A stretch of 64,000 nucleotides of DNA from Algibacillus agarilyticus. GTDB lineage: Bacteria > Pseudomonadota > Gammaproteobacteria > Enterobacterales > Alteromonadaceae. The stretch lies in assembly GCF_003286125.1 (NCBI RefSeq), contig NZ_QMED01000020.1, positions 1 through 64,000 of the forward strand. Reading direction: 5' to 3'. Positions 9,286 through 18,960 of this stretch are shown one piece after another. The notes beneath the pieces are model-generated. The model searched no databases. It had not been told where the DNA came from and worked only from the letters and a program-made list of their open reading frames with translations. A program made the translations under genes and the position numbers. How positions within the stretch are numbered: position 1 is the stretch's first letter; every line of letters begins with the position of its first letter.

Positions 9286-10896
9286 TTATACCGTTGCAAA
9301 AGGGGTGCCTATGGTCCCATTCACGATAGGCTGAAAAGCGGTTAAACTATCCAGCATCACAGAATTACCTAAACCTTGGCCAGTGACAATATTACCAAAC
9401 TGTCCTTGCTCCCCATGTAAAGCCATATAATTTAACAAAACGGATTGTACAAGTAAGTTTACATTATTGGCAGCGGGTGAAGAAGTGGTTTCAACTGAAG
9501 CATCTGCGCGCATAAAGCCGAGCTGTTGATGCATTGCCATCGCATTAGCATCACTACCCATCAAAACAGGGCGGCCAGTCGGATTATAAACTAAAAAGAA
9601 GGCGGCCCCCGTAGAAGAGTTATCCCCCGTCCATTCCGTTTTGCCTCTGCCCATTTCAGAATCATCAATGCGCCCATTACTGGCAACCGAACCATCACTG
9701 TATACATACAACATGAGTGGCATGTTTTGCCTTGCTGCATATTCTATGCAAGCGCCCATGCACCGTCCGGCGCGTAAATCTCGTAACTCCCCGGTACCTC
9801 GATCACCAGTATGGTAATCAAACCCACCCATAGTGACGGTGCCAGCCCCAGCAAAACCATTAACCACTAATTTCATAACCGATGCCGTTTTTTGGAACTC
9901 ATTTTCGCTGTTAAATTCTTCAGATGAAAAAATACCACTTGGTCCTACAATATTTACATCGAGTCGAGGATCTAATGTCGCAGGATTACCAAATCTATCG
10001 GTTAAATCGGCACTTTTCACATAACCGCATTGTAATAAGTCTTTAATGACCGCATCTCGACTAATGCCTGAATTTACATTGGCTATTTTATTGGCACTGA
10101 TACGTTCAATACTTTCCATCACGGCCACGGCATCAGATTGCGATAACAAATTAAATAAATCACCGGTATCAACTAAACCTGTCACATCGGTTGGTCGGTC
10201 TATTTTTGTTGGGCGTTTACTTAAATCAATAAAATTATTGGGTGCCATTGAATTAGCACCTGAATCGGTATTACGTGAGCCGATGAGCGGCATAAGCGAC
10301 CCATCCGCTCCTGCTTGTGCGATTGCATACATAGGGTTGTGTGGGTTGTTCCCTGTATCATTATCTGAGCGGGCGGCGATAACCGCGCCATTAACCGCAG
10401 CCGCTGTTTCGGGGCTGACTTTTTCTAATATACCGCGTAAAAAAGCAGAGTCTGAATGAAAAGCCAATCCTAAGTCGGTATTTATAAAGTCAGATTGCTC
10501 GGCATTTGGATTCGCAATTGCCGGCGTCATATCGCCGGGTAAGCCCAATTTACTGTAACCCGCTGTTGATAAAAAATCTTGCTGTCCACCTGGGCCGCCC
10601 ACTAAAACATTAGAGCCTGCAATGTTGGCGCCACCGGCTAAGTCAAAAGCGATGAAAGGGATTTTACCGGCACCTTGTACATTGATACCACATGATTCTC
10701 TTAGCGCTTGGATATCACTAGATAAAGCGGCTTGAGCTTGATTGGGATTCGCAAACAAACTAAAGAGTGACATTCCGCCTACAACATGCGCGCCGGTTTT
10801 TAATCCTGACGTTATAAAATCACGACGTGTCATTGGACGTTTGTGATCAGCAAACAATAATGGGGTATCTGGATGTAAATGTCTTTTACGTGTCAT
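9286..10896 (-). CDS. Tat-exported DUF1501-like protein
   Basis: This 536-residue protein has a twin-arginine signal at Arg24-Arg25 (MTRRDFITSGLKTG) followed by a hydrophobic stretch ending about ANPNQAQAA, so it is exported folded, presumably with a cofactor or partner. The mature part has FDLAGGANIAGSN near residue 85 and later GGFDYHTGDRG and DDSEMGRGKTEWTGDN, which resemble the DUF1501 pattern of Tat proteins paired with planctomycete-type cytochromes. I recognise the pattern but not a function. It is the last gene of a minus-strand three-gene operon and starts 9 bases after its haem-protein neighbour, so the two are probably partners. Confidence 0.65.
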   Translation of the reverse strand: MTRKRHLHPDTPLLFADHKRPMTRRDFITSGLKTGAHVVGGMSLFSLFANPNQAQAALSSDIQALRESCGINVQGAGKIPFIAFDLAGGANIAGSNVLVGGPGGQQDFLSTAGYSKLGLPGDMTPAIANPNAEQSDFINTDLGLAFHSDSAFLRGILEKVSPETAAAVNGAVIAARSDNDTGNNPHNPMYAIAQAGADGSLMPLIGSRNTDSGANSMAPNNFIDLSKRPTKIDRPTDVTGLVDTGDLFNLLSQSDAVAVMESIERISANKIANVNSGISRDAVIKDLLQCGYVKSADLTDRFGNPATLDPRLDVNIVGPSGIFSSEEFNSENEFQKTASVMKLVVNGFAGAGTVTMGGFDYHTGDRGTGELRDLRAGRCMGACIEYAARQNMPLMLYVYSDGSVASNGRIDDSEMGRGKTEWTGDNSSTGAAFFLVYNPTGRPVLMGSDANAMAMHQQLGFMRADASVETTSSPAANNVNLLVQSVLLNYMALHGEQGQFGNIVTGQGLGNSVMLDSLTAFQPIVNGTIGTPFATV

Positions 10897-10905
10897 AATA
10901 TTTCT

Positions 10906-13350
10906 CTACTGAAGCAAGGTTACAGCGCTTGCTAACAGAGCTGCGCAACTAGATTTAGCGATAGTTTTAGACCTATCAATGGGGCAACTCCCGTCGCAAA
11001 TAGATAAACGTTGAATCAACTGATTGAGCTCATCAGTTACAATTTGTTTATCAGGCTGAGTTGAGACACTTAACGGGGTTAATTGCTCAACTAACGGCGT
11101 TATAAAATCAAGCCGTTCAGTATTTGTCGCAAATGCAACATGTGGTAAGGCATTAAAATTGGTCAACGGAAACCAATTGCTTCGCAATGTTGTATTTTCA
11201 ATAACCGCGTCGCAATAGGCTATCCCTAATTGGGTAACTGCCATTTGTTGGGCTGAAATAAAGGTTTCAACATTTTCAATACTCGGCAGCTGGCGTTGCA
11301 CTAATTGAAAGGTATCGAATACTTTGGGTGTATTGGCGGCAACACCTGTTAACTTGCTCATGGTGGCATTGATTTCAGCAAAATTACGGATCCCTATTTG
11401 AGGGCTACGGCTTGAACTGGGGCTTGGTAATGTCTGGGTAAATATACCTTCTACTCGAGTGAATTGTTTATCACCTAATTGATCAAAGGTTAAGAAAAAC
11501 TCATCATCTGTCACGCCTTTTTCCATGCTGATTAATGTGCCCAACCTTGACAAAAGTTGCGGTTCACTGAGAGACGTATCACTATTAATGCTGATGTCTA
11601 AATTAGCGAATGCTTGGCTGATTGTCGATTCTTTACCGTTAATACCTAAACGCATCCCGCGTAATGCTGTGGTTTGATTAAGCGTAAGCCCATCTAGATT
11701 GATTAAACTCGGCTCAGCAAATAGATAGCTATAATTGTCATATTGGCTAACTTCAAACACGATATAAGTGTTGGGGGTATTAACTAAGTCGGTTATTGAA
11801 AAGAGTAAAAAGAATTTTTCACCCACGCCAACATCATAATTCTGCTGTATTTGCTCAGGAGTGAGTGTGCGATTAAATAACGCTAATAAGCGAATACTGC
11901 CTCGCCATTGATGGTTATTAGAGGCTTCATTACCTAAAATAAGGGCAAAGCTATTATCCCACAACGCAAGCGGAGACACTTCATCATCGTTAACGTCAAT
12001 TAAGTTACCATTGACATATAGTTTACGGCCTTCTTGCGCATTGTAGGTTAATACCACGTGTTGCAACGTTGCTTGTAATACTTCATCTGCATCTGGCGTG
12101 CTTAAAGCGGGTTGGCCATTAGTTGAGCTATTTTGAGTGCGCAGCATAAAGTCGTAATTATATTGAGTTTGTCCCAAGGTGAAATTTCGGTCGTTGTCGC
12201 CCGCTGAATAAGTAATGATACGAGCAGGTCCTTCTTGCACAACATTACCCGGTGTTAACCAAGCTTCTAGCGTGAATTCGTTAGTTGACAGTATTAAATC
12301 ATGTATTTTTTTACTGGTTGCGGTACTCGCTTGTGCTTTACCATTATTTATTTGTATTCCCCAACTGCCTAACCATTCAATATTGCCACTCAAGTTTAAG
12401 TTAGCGGCAGGGCTGATACCCGATGTATCATAAGCTACTGAACCTGAGCCGGTTTTAAATTGATATAATGCGATGATATCTGATTCAAACCGACCGCCAG
12501 CCGAGGCCACAACACCATCATTTAGTCGTAACGCTTTAGAGACCACTAGATCATCTGCAATTTCATCAATGCTAATATTCTCGCTAAATGCACTAATGGC
12601 AGCAAACATCTCGTTACCATCTTGGGTGCACGATATGCTCCAACAGTTATGAAACTCGTTACGTAAGCGCATTACCAGTCTAGATAAAGCTGGGTCATCA
12701 ATATTCATTACACGTGTAGCGGCTTGATAAGCCTCATCAACATCATCACTTGCAAAAAAAGGAGATTGAGAGAATTGTGCCGATTGATTATGACAGTCAG
12801 CACAATGATCTTGGACGATTGGGTAGATATGTTCAGCAAACAATGTGCTGTCGGTTGGGATTGTTTTGCTCGCACCGGCTTCGCGCAGAGTAGGCGGCTT
12901 AAATTCAATGGTATTAGCCACGCTAACACGATCATCGGCCCAAATTTTAATCCATTGTGTCATGGTTTCGCCACAGGCTTGGTCACTGCCCAACCAACAG
13001 TTATGACCATTGGCAACTTTAGTCACTAACCTTGAATCCGCAGGTTTTGATAAGGTGACTAATGTGTTTGATACCGCATAAGCATCATTAACGTTTTCTC
13101 TACTGGCGAAATAGGGGGCTTGTAAGCCTTCAGTGTGACAAGCGCCACATTTATCTAAGGCTGATATATTGTCCCATAAAGCGGTTTTAAATTTTTGTAT
13201 ATCTTCGGTTTGTGGTCCTGGCCCAGTATATTCGGTTGCGACTTCATCTTCTTGCACGGGTGGAATGGACTCAACTTCGCTTTCACCACAACTGACTAAA
13301 CATAACAAACCGATTAGTAGGGATAGATTTAATTTGATCGTTTTAAACAT
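10906..13350 (-). CDS. Di-haem c-type lipoprotein with LamG domain
   Basis: This 814-residue lipoprotein (lipobox CLVSC, Cys21) carries two haem c motifs, Cys68-His72 (CGACH) and Cys183-His187 (CADCH). Each begins a repeated module of about 115 residues ending in a similar H-N-C-W segment (RLVTKVANGHNCW and RLVMRLRNEFHNCW), so the N-terminal part is a tandem duplication. A concanavalin-like LamG domain follows at about 285-470 (FTLEAWLTPGN, LYVNGNLID), then an unassigned region. The layout suggests a surface-exposed electron-transfer or redox-binding protein that may hold a glycan. It sits 2 bases after its upstream neighbour and 9 before the Tat protein. Role unknown. Confidence 0.75.
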   Translation of the reverse strand: MFKTIKLNLSLLIGLLCLVSCGESEVESIPPVQEDEVATEYTGPGPQTEDIQKFKTALWDNISALDKCGACHTEGLQAPYFASRENVNDAYAVSNTLVTLSKPADSRLVTKVANGHNCWLGSDQACGETMTQWIKIWADDRVSVANTIEFKPPTLREAGASKTIPTDSTLFAEHIYPIVQDHCADCHNQSAQFSQSPFFASDDVDEAYQAATRVMNIDDPALSRLVMRLRNEFHNCWSISCTQDGNEMFAAISAFSENISIDEIADDLVVSKALRLNDGVVASAGGRFESDIIALYQFKTGSGSVAYDTSGISPAANLNLSGNIEWLGSWGIQINNGKAQASTATSKKIHDLILSTNEFTLEAWLTPGNVVQEGPARIITYSAGDNDRNFTLGQTQYNYDFMLRTQNSSTNGQPALSTPDADEVLQATLQHVVLTYNAQEGRKLYVNGNLIDVNDDEVSPLALWDNSFALILGNEASNNHQWRGSIRLLALFNRTLTPEQIQQNYDVGVGEKFFLLFSITDLVNTPNTYIVFEVSQYDNYSYLFAEPSLINLDGLTLNQTTALRGMRLGINGKESTISQAFANLDISINSDTSLSEPQLLSRLGTLISMEKGVTDDEFFLTFDQLGDKQFTRVEGIFTQTLPSPSSSRSPQIGIRNFAEINATMSKLTGVAANTPKVFDTFQLVQRQLPSIENVETFISAQQMAVTQLGIAYCDAVIENTTLRSNWFPLTNFNALPHVAFATNTERLDFITPLVEQLTPLSVSTQPDKQIVTDELNQLIQRLSICDGSCPIDRSKTIAKSSCAALLASAVTLLQ

Positions 13351-13352
13351 GA

Positions 13353-14561
13353 TTATTCTCCCATACAGTATGTGCCAATTTCGGCAAATACGCGTTTAAG
13401 TTTATAATCATGGGTTGCAAACGAGGCGGTCGTCGAAGTAACTTGATTAAGATCGTCTTGAGATTCAGGAGACCGTAAACACACATTTTCAAAAACTTTT
13501 TTAACTTGGCATTGGGCAAAGGCTTGACTATGAGATAGCTCTTCACCAAGTGACTTAGCACCAGCCCCTTTACCCGTTAAACCTTGATCCCAACCTAACT
13601 TTTGATTTGGACCTTGTCGCCAATAGTTATTCCACTCATCGTCAGGTGTAATAAACCCATAAGGAAAATTAGTTGCATTTAAATGATACTTGGCTTGAAC
13701 TCGGCTCCCTGTCGCCGCAATAGTACCTACATTGTTATAAACAAGAGAGCCTGTGTCTGCATCATCTGTAAAATCGAAATCATAATAGGCAAATGCTTGC
13801 GCCATTGGATCCATGCCGCTGTGGCAAGCAAGACAATTATTTAAAAACAATCGACTGTCTCCTCCAGGACTACGACTCACATCTTGACGAATTCGATCGG
13901 GCGAACGGGTATTATCTTTCAAAGGTTCTAAATCGGTACAAAGGTGATTCATTAATGTGAATCTAAACATGGCTCTATTTGTGCCGAGGTAAAAGAAGGC
14001 GCGCGCCGCGGCTCGGCTTGTTAGTACACCGGCAGTTGCCGTAGGGGGGAGGCCATTTAAACTAGATTGACTAACTTGTGTTAAGTGTTCTTTTAAGTTT
14101 ATCGCTTGGTTTTCTAGCGCTTCGTAATGTGCATTATTAGTCATGCTATAAGCGGGCAGTGTAAGTTCAGATGAACCAACATAAGCTATATCCGCTTGTA
14201 ATAATTGGCGAAAATCTATGTCATCTCTGACGATTCCAATGACCGTGGCTGAATAATCATTTAATGGAACAAAAATATCTTCATCTTCATTGGTCCAAGG
14301 TGAAGCAAATAATTTTAACGTGGTGTTATAAAAATCAGGTGATTCCATCACTTGATAGGCAGCCGCAATTGGATCGCCTGCCGTTATTAGCTCGGATAAT
14401 TCGGTTAAGGTTTGTGCATCGGCAGGCACACCGGCAATTCGGTCGTGCAGTTGCTTAGCTTGTTCTAAACTGCCCGCATGCGCAGCCTGAAAATTAGAAA
14501 AAATGAATAAGAATATAAATGTAAAAAAGCCTTGCTTTACATTGTGATAGAACATCCTCAT
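13353..14561 (-). CDS. Exported mono-haem c-type protein (planctomycete-type cytochrome-like)
   Basis: This 402-residue protein has a cleavable signal (hydrophobic residues 10-25, end about QAAHAG). One haem c motif, Cys243-His247, lies in NNCLACHSGMDPMAQAFAYYDF. That C-x-x-C-H followed by G-M-D-P and a Y/F-D-F resembles the DUF1588/DUF1585 part of planctomycete PSD1 cytochromes, as does the preceding AARAFFYLGTNRAMFRF. AGGAGG stands 4 bases before the chosen ATG; a second ATG two codons on is possible. It leads the three-gene minus operon and is divergent from the HzsA-like gene. Family relationship is moderately sure; function is unknown. Confidence 0.7.
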   Translation of the reverse strand: MRMFYHNVKQGFFTFIFLFIFSNFQAAHAGSLEQAKQLHDRIAGVPADAQTLTELSELITAGDPIAAAYQVMESPDFYNTTLKLFASPWTNEDEDIFVPLNDYSATVIGIVRDDIDFRQLLQADIAYVGSSELTLPAYSMTNNAHYEALENQAINLKEHLTQVSQSSLNGLPPTATAGVLTSRAAARAFFYLGTNRAMFRFTLMNHLCTDLEPLKDNTRSPDRIRQDVSRSPGGDSRLFLNNCLACHSGMDPMAQAFAYYDFDFTDDADTGSLVYNNVGTIAATGSRVQAKYHLNATNFPYGFITPDDEWNNYWRQGPNQKLGWDQGLTGKGAGAKSLGEELSHSQAFAQCQVKKVFENVCLRSPESQDDLNQVTSTTASFATHDYKLKRVFAEIGTYCMGE

Positions 14562-14824
14562 ACTACCTCCTTGAAGATGTTTAGGGTTATTTGAGTGTTA
14601 TATTTATTCACATAACACACTAAAGAATGGCTCTTAATTGCCAATTTAGGCAACTTTATAATGTATTTATTTATCATTTTATTTTTATCTAGTGCCAGAT
14701 ATGGTCTAGTCTTTCAATGTGAGCTAAAAGAACGCTAATGCGACATGGATCGAAAGTCGGGTCGAATCCTTTGTGTTTATCGACAGTTTTACCATATATA
14801 TTAACCGTTTGGAAAAAGAATTCT
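14562..14824. promoter_or_regulatory. Divergent promoter region between two haem-protein transcripts
   Basis: About 260 AT-rich bases separate the minus-strand cytochrome operon from the plus-strand HzsA-like gene. Promoters for both must lie here, and the shared spacer favours co-regulation. I could not assign -35/-10 boxes with confidence. Confidence 0.4.
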
Positions 14825-17512
14825 ATGATTCCGAATTTACGCTGTATCGGAGTTTTGTTATTTTCATGCTTATTATTAAGTTGTGGAACAGGCTCTTCTA
14901 TAAATGATGAGAAAAAAGATCCCGTCTTAGTTGAGTTTCCGGTTGTTTATATAGAGCGTCAACTCATTACCAACCCCGACAGAGAAGAAGGCGACGATGT
15001 TGAACGCGTCACTTTTTCTGCGCGCAACCCTTTTATCTTTAATCCAGGTGCACGCCTTGTTTTACAAGCTAATGCCTTTTCTGAATCACAAAAAGTAGAT
15101 TTAACCTCGAACTTATTTGATGAAGGCGCGCGAATCGATATTCGAGATTTAGTGGTTTCACCAAAGGGCGATGAATTTTTAGTTGCACTTCATGCACCTC
15201 TTGACCCCGAATTAGATGACGATGAACAACCTAAATGGAATATATGGCGATACAAACACCTTGATAAGTCATTTGCACCGATAATAAATAATGAGCAAGT
15301 CGCCGGGTTAGGCCATGATCTAATGCCAGGGTATTTACCTGATGGGCGTATTATTTTCGTGTCTACTCGACAACGTACCTCGCGTGCTATTTTGCTAGAT
15401 GAAGGAAAACCGCAATATACGGCATTAGATGAAAGAATGAGTTTCTCGGCTCTTAACCTTCACGTAATGGATGATGATGGCAGTAATATTAAACAACTCA
15501 CCTTTAACTTAAGTCATGACTTTTACCCGTTAGTGTTACAAAGTGGAGAAATACTCTATAGTCGCTGGGATACCATGGGCGGCCATAACAAAATTAACCT
15601 TTATAAAATGCAACCTGATGGCACTGATAACCATTTTGTATATGGTTGGCATTCACATTCGGTTACTTTTGATAATGAAGATCAGAATATTGAATATATA
15701 AAACCACAACAACTTCCAGACGGAAAAATATTATTACTGGTTAACTCATCTAACGAAAATGCGTTACAAAAACGCCCGGTGATTATCAATATCGATGATT
15801 TTAATGAATCGCAGCGTCAAATTGACGGAACCGATTTAACTGATACCACGACCAATGCATTGTCTGATTTTGCGTTACTTAATTTACCTATTTTTGATTT
15901 TTCTAATGCGATTGCGGCGCAAGGTAAAATCGCGTCTATTTTTCCTTTAGAAGATGGTAGTGATAGATTATTAGTTTCTTGGGCGTTATGTCGAGCTACT
16001 GTTGCTGATGTTAATTATGTCTGTGGTCAATTAACCGCTGAGCAATTAGCGGCCGAGTCGACAACATTATCTGAGCCTATTTATGAACTTTGGATTTTTA
16101 GTCAAACAAGTGGTACACAACAAAAAGTGGCTTCGCCAGAATCTGGTCATGTGATTAGCCAAGCTATTGTTTTACAACCCAGTTTAACGCCCCCCGCTTT
16201 TATTCCTAATAAAGTGGTGGGCAATGAATTAGATGCTAATTTGGCAAATGAACAAGCCGCTGCTATTCATATTCGCAGTGTTTATGATTTTGATGGCATT
16301 GATTCAACGTCGCAAGGTATTCATGCGTTAAAAGATCCCTTGCAAACATCGGCAGATGAGCTATCCGCTCGTTTTTTACGTGTGGTGCGTGGTGTTCCAA
16401 TGCCACCTCGTGATGTTAAACGGGTAAGAGGAACTGATTTTGGCCGCAGCAGTGGTCAGCGCATGCGCGAAATATTAGGTTATGTGCCAATCCAGCCAGA
16501 TGGTTCTGTTAAATTTAAAGTGCCGGCTAATATACCGATTGCTTTGAGTGTATTAAATGCTCAAGGGGAACGTATCGGGGGGCGACATCGCCAATGGATT
16601 TCGTTGTTACCGGGTGAGCATCTTGAATGTGCCGGCTGTCATAACCAAAATAGCCATTCGCCACATGGGAGGTTAGACAGTAACGTACCGACTATTAATA
16701 TCGGAGCGCTATCTGATGGCGTGGCTTTTCCTAACACAGCCGATTCGATATTGCCTGCATTTGGTCAAACCATGGCTGAAGCTGATGCGAGTGTAAATGG
16801 CTTAAAAGAGCTGAATAAAGATTTACACTACGTCGATATTTGGACCGACCCTGCAATATCGACACCTAATGCCGACATCAATTTATCTTATGACAATTTA
16901 CTTACACTACCGCCAAATGGGAGTAGTTGCTATATACAGTGGAATGCTTATTGTCGTATACAAATAAATTATGCTGAACACATTCAACCGATTTTTAGTT
17001 TATCACGTAAAATATCTGATGAAATAACAGGTGAAGTGCTTGAAGACAATACCTGCACCGCTTGTCATAGCACAATTGATGAAACCGGCGCGGCTATACC
17101 CCCTGCAGCACAGTTAGATTTAACTAACGCCCCATCGCCAGAGCAACCGGCTCATCTCATCGGTTATAGAGAATTATTTTTTACGGATTTAGAACAAGAA
17201 GTTATTGATGGGTTATTGGTTGATAGATTAATTGAAGTCGTGGATGCCAATGGTGATCCGGTTTTTGAATTAGATGAAGAAGGTGAACTCATTTTAGATG
17301 AGTTTGAACAACCCATCCCCGTGTTAACAACGGTTAGAGTAAACAATATATTAAGAACCGGCGGAGCGAATTCTAGTCGCGCGTTTTTTGACTTATTCTC
17401 GGCAACGGGCAGTCATGTTAATAGATTGTCTGCTGATGAATTACGGTTAATCGCTGAATGGTTAGATATTGGTGCTCAATATTATAATACGCCATTTTAT
17501 CTAACGGATTAG
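14825..17512 (+). CDS. HzsA-like di-haem c-type lipoprotein
   Basis: This is an 895-residue lipoprotein when started at ATG 14825; a longer frame from 14738 would bury the signal peptide. The lipobox LLLSC falls about 20 residues in. The first half looks like a beta-propeller (PDGRIIFVSTRQ, LHVMDDDGSNIKQLTFN, LYKMQPDGTDN), as in TolB-type repeats. The segment PDGSVKFKVPANIPIALSVL then LLPGEHLECAGCHN matches the hydrazine-synthase alpha-subunit middle domain family. Haem motifs are Cys602-His606 (CAGCH) and Cys744-His748 (CTACH). This is a family resemblance only; anammox chemistry is not implied. It is divergent from the cytochrome operon and 9 bases ahead of the long envelope operon. Confidence 0.75.
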   Translation: MIPNLRCIGVLLFSCLLLSCGTGSSINDEKKDPVLVEFPVVYIERQLITNPDREEGDDVERVTFSARNPFIFNPGARLVLQANAFSESQKVDLTSNLFDEGARIDIRDLVVSPKGDEFLVALHAPLDPELDDDEQPKWNIWRYKHLDKSFAPIINNEQVAGLGHDLMPGYLPDGRIIFVSTRQRTSRAILLDEGKPQYTALDERMSFSALNLHVMDDDGSNIKQLTFNLSHDFYPLVLQSGEILYSRWDTMGGHNKINLYKMQPDGTDNHFVYGWHSHSVTFDNEDQNIEYIKPQQLPDGKILLLVNSSNENALQKRPVIINIDDFNESQRQIDGTDLTDTTTNALSDFALLNLPIFDFSNAIAAQGKIASIFPLEDGSDRLLVSWALCRATVADVNYVCGQLTAEQLAAESTTLSEPIYELWIFSQTSGTQQKVASPESGHVISQAIVLQPSLTPPAFIPNKVVGNELDANLANEQAAAIHIRSVYDFDGIDSTSQGIHALKDPLQTSADELSARFLRVVRGVPMPPRDVKRVRGTDFGRSSGQRMREILGYVPIQPDGSVKFKVPANIPIALSVLNAQGERIGGRHRQWISLLPGEHLECAGCHNQNSHSPHGRLDSNVPTINIGALSDGVAFPNTADSILPAFGQTMAEADASVNGLKELNKDLHYVDIWTDPAISTPNADINLSYDNLLTLPPNGSSCYIQWNAYCRIQINYAEHIQPIFSLSRKISDEITGEVLEDNTCTACHSTIDETGAAIPPAAQLDLTNAPSPEQPAHLIGYRELFFTDLEQEVIDGLLVDRLIEVVDANGDPVFELDEEGELILDEFEQPIPVLTTVRVNNILRTGGANSSRAFFDLFSATGSHVNRLSADELRLIAEWLDIGAQYYNTPFYLTD

Positions 17513-17521
17513 GTTGCTAGC

Positions 17522-18298
17522 ATGCTTATTAAAAAAATTATGTATATAAATCAATCAATAAAAGGGCTATTTACTTTTTTAAGTATCAGCTTATTATGCT
17601 CAGTGTCGTTTTGGACTCTGGCAGATGAAACCGTAGAGTTACTCATCGAATCGCCTTTTGTTGAGTTACATTCAGGCCCCGGTGTTGGCTACCCCATTTT
17701 ATATGTCGTTGAAAAAGGTGAAAAGATTAGCATCCTTTTAAAACGCACATCTTGGTTGAAGGTTGCGGATAAACGAGGAAATATAGGTTGGTTACCACAA
17801 GCTTCCTTATTAAAGCTGTCTAAAAGTGGCCAACAAGTTGATTCAGAACAAGATTATGGCTTTGATGATTATCAAGCTCGTCACTGGGAAGGTGGTGTTT
17901 TATACGGCGATTTAGAAGGGGCTAACTTTTTTAATATTTATGCTGCGTATGCCTTTTCTTCGGTGATGAGTGCTGAGCTAATGCTAGGTAAAGCGCTTGG
18001 TGATATTTCTGATAGTGATGTCGCTGAATTGATGTTAGTTGCTCAACCTTTCCCAGATTGGTGGGTAACGCCTTATATGGGAATTGGCGCTGGGGTAATC
18101 AAAACGACACCACATAGTGTACTGGCTAAAGCTGAGAATAGAGAAAATACATTAATTAGTGGCGCGATAGGCATGAAATATCATGTAGCTCGTAACTTTT
18201 TAGTACGATTAGAATTTAAAAATGCGCTGGTTTTAACTGAGCGTGATGAAAATGAAGAGATCCAAACATGGAAAATAGGTTTCAGCGTATTCTTTTAA
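17522..18298 (+). CDS. SH3-domain outer-membrane beta-barrel protein
   Basis: This 258-residue exported protein has a hydrophobic signal at about residues 14-35. Residues about 42-100 form a bacterial SH3 domain (ELHSGPGVGYPILYVVEKGE, KRGNIGWLPQASL), which in other proteins contacts peptidoglycan or peptides. The rest is alternating beta-strand sequence with aromatic ends and a terminal hydrophobic strand WKIGFSVFF, typical of a small outer-membrane barrel. It starts 9 bases after the HzsA-like gene, and its end overlaps the next barrel gene by 31 bases, so they are one transcript. It may anchor the system to the cell wall and outer membrane. Confidence 0.7.
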   Translation: MLIKKIMYINQSIKGLFTFLSISLLCSVSFWTLADETVELLIESPFVELHSGPGVGYPILYVVEKGEKISILLKRTSWLKVADKRGNIGWLPQASLLKLSKSGQQVDSEQDYGFDDYQARHWEGGVLYGDLEGANFFNIYAAYAFSSVMSAELMLGKALGDISDSDVAELMLVAQPFPDWWVTPYMGIGAGVIKTTPHSVLAKAENRENTLISGAIGMKYHVARNFLVRLEFKNALVLTERDENEEIQTWKIGFSVFF

Positions 18299-18930
18299 TC
18301 TCTGCTAGCGTCTGCTTAGGGTTAGCATTAACCACATCATCTGCTTTAGCTAATAACAACGTGGGGTTAGCCGATGGCGTGCCTGTTAAACCGAGTGTTG
18401 AGCGAAGAGAAATATTAGAAGATGTGCTTGATAACGAGAATTTTGAACTAGGTGTTCAAGTCGGCATGATCAGCATAGAAGATTTTGGCTCTTCTACTTG
18501 GCAAAGTGGGCATTTAGCTTATCATATGACTGAATATTTTTATCTAAAAGCACGTTATGCTAAAGCTGAAGCTGGGTTAACTAGTTTTGAAAAACTAGTG
18601 ACATCCGCGCCTTTGTTAACAGAAGAAGAGCGAGAGTTAACTTATTATGGTTTAAACGTGGGTTACAATTTGTTTCCAGGTGAAATTTTTGTTGGGCGTG
18701 GAAGTGCGTTTAATAGTGCTATTTCATTTGAAGTCGGGGCCGGTACAACAGAATTTGCGGGCGATGATAAATTTACCGTTAATTTAACCACCAATTTTAG
18801 AATCTTTTTTACTGATTGGTTAGCGTGGGATCTGGCAATGTCTGATTATGTTTTTGATACCCAAATTACGGGCGAAACTAAAACAACGCATAACTTAAAT
18901 TTAACGACGGGCATTTCGGTCTTTTTCTAA
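18268..18930 (+). CDS. Outer-membrane beta-barrel protein
   Basis: This 220-residue protein has a signal peptide (LLISASVCLGLALTTSSALA, about residues 9-28). The remainder has repeated amphipathic strands (FELGVQVGMISIEDFG, FYLKARYAKAEAG, FRIFFTDWLAWDLAMSDYVF) and a C-terminal strand ending LTTGISVFF, as expected of an outer-membrane barrel of about eight strands. It overlaps the preceding barrel gene by 31 bases and is 30 bases before the TlpA gene. The C-terminal strand of both barrels ends SVFF, suggesting they are paralogues. No specific function can be read from it. Confidence 0.7.
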   Translation: MENRFQRILLISASVCLGLALTTSSALANNNVGLADGVPVKPSVERREILEDVLDNENFELGVQVGMISIEDFGSSTWQSGHLAYHMTEYFYLKARYAKAEAGLTSFEKLVTSAPLLTEEERELTYYGLNVGYNLFPGEIFVGRGSAFNSAISFEVGAGTTEFAGDDKFTVNLTTNFRIFFTDWLAWDLAMSDYVFDTQITGETKTTHNLNLTTGISVFF

Positions 18931-18960
18931 ATTGAATGACGTTTTACAAAGGGTTTTAAA

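Noticed and set aside
10046-10459. 137-residue plus-strand frame
   Set aside because: Antisense shadow of the Tat-protein gene, which has a signal peptide and conserved context.
14740-14780. tRNA-like T-arm segment GGGTCGAATCC
   Set aside because: The flanking bases do not form the T stem or acceptor stem, and no anticodon arm precedes it.
14825-17512. Hydrazine synthase and anammox metabolism
   Set aside because: Only the HzsA-like fold and haem motifs are shared; no HzsB/HzsC or hydrazine dehydrogenase is present, so the resemblance is structural.
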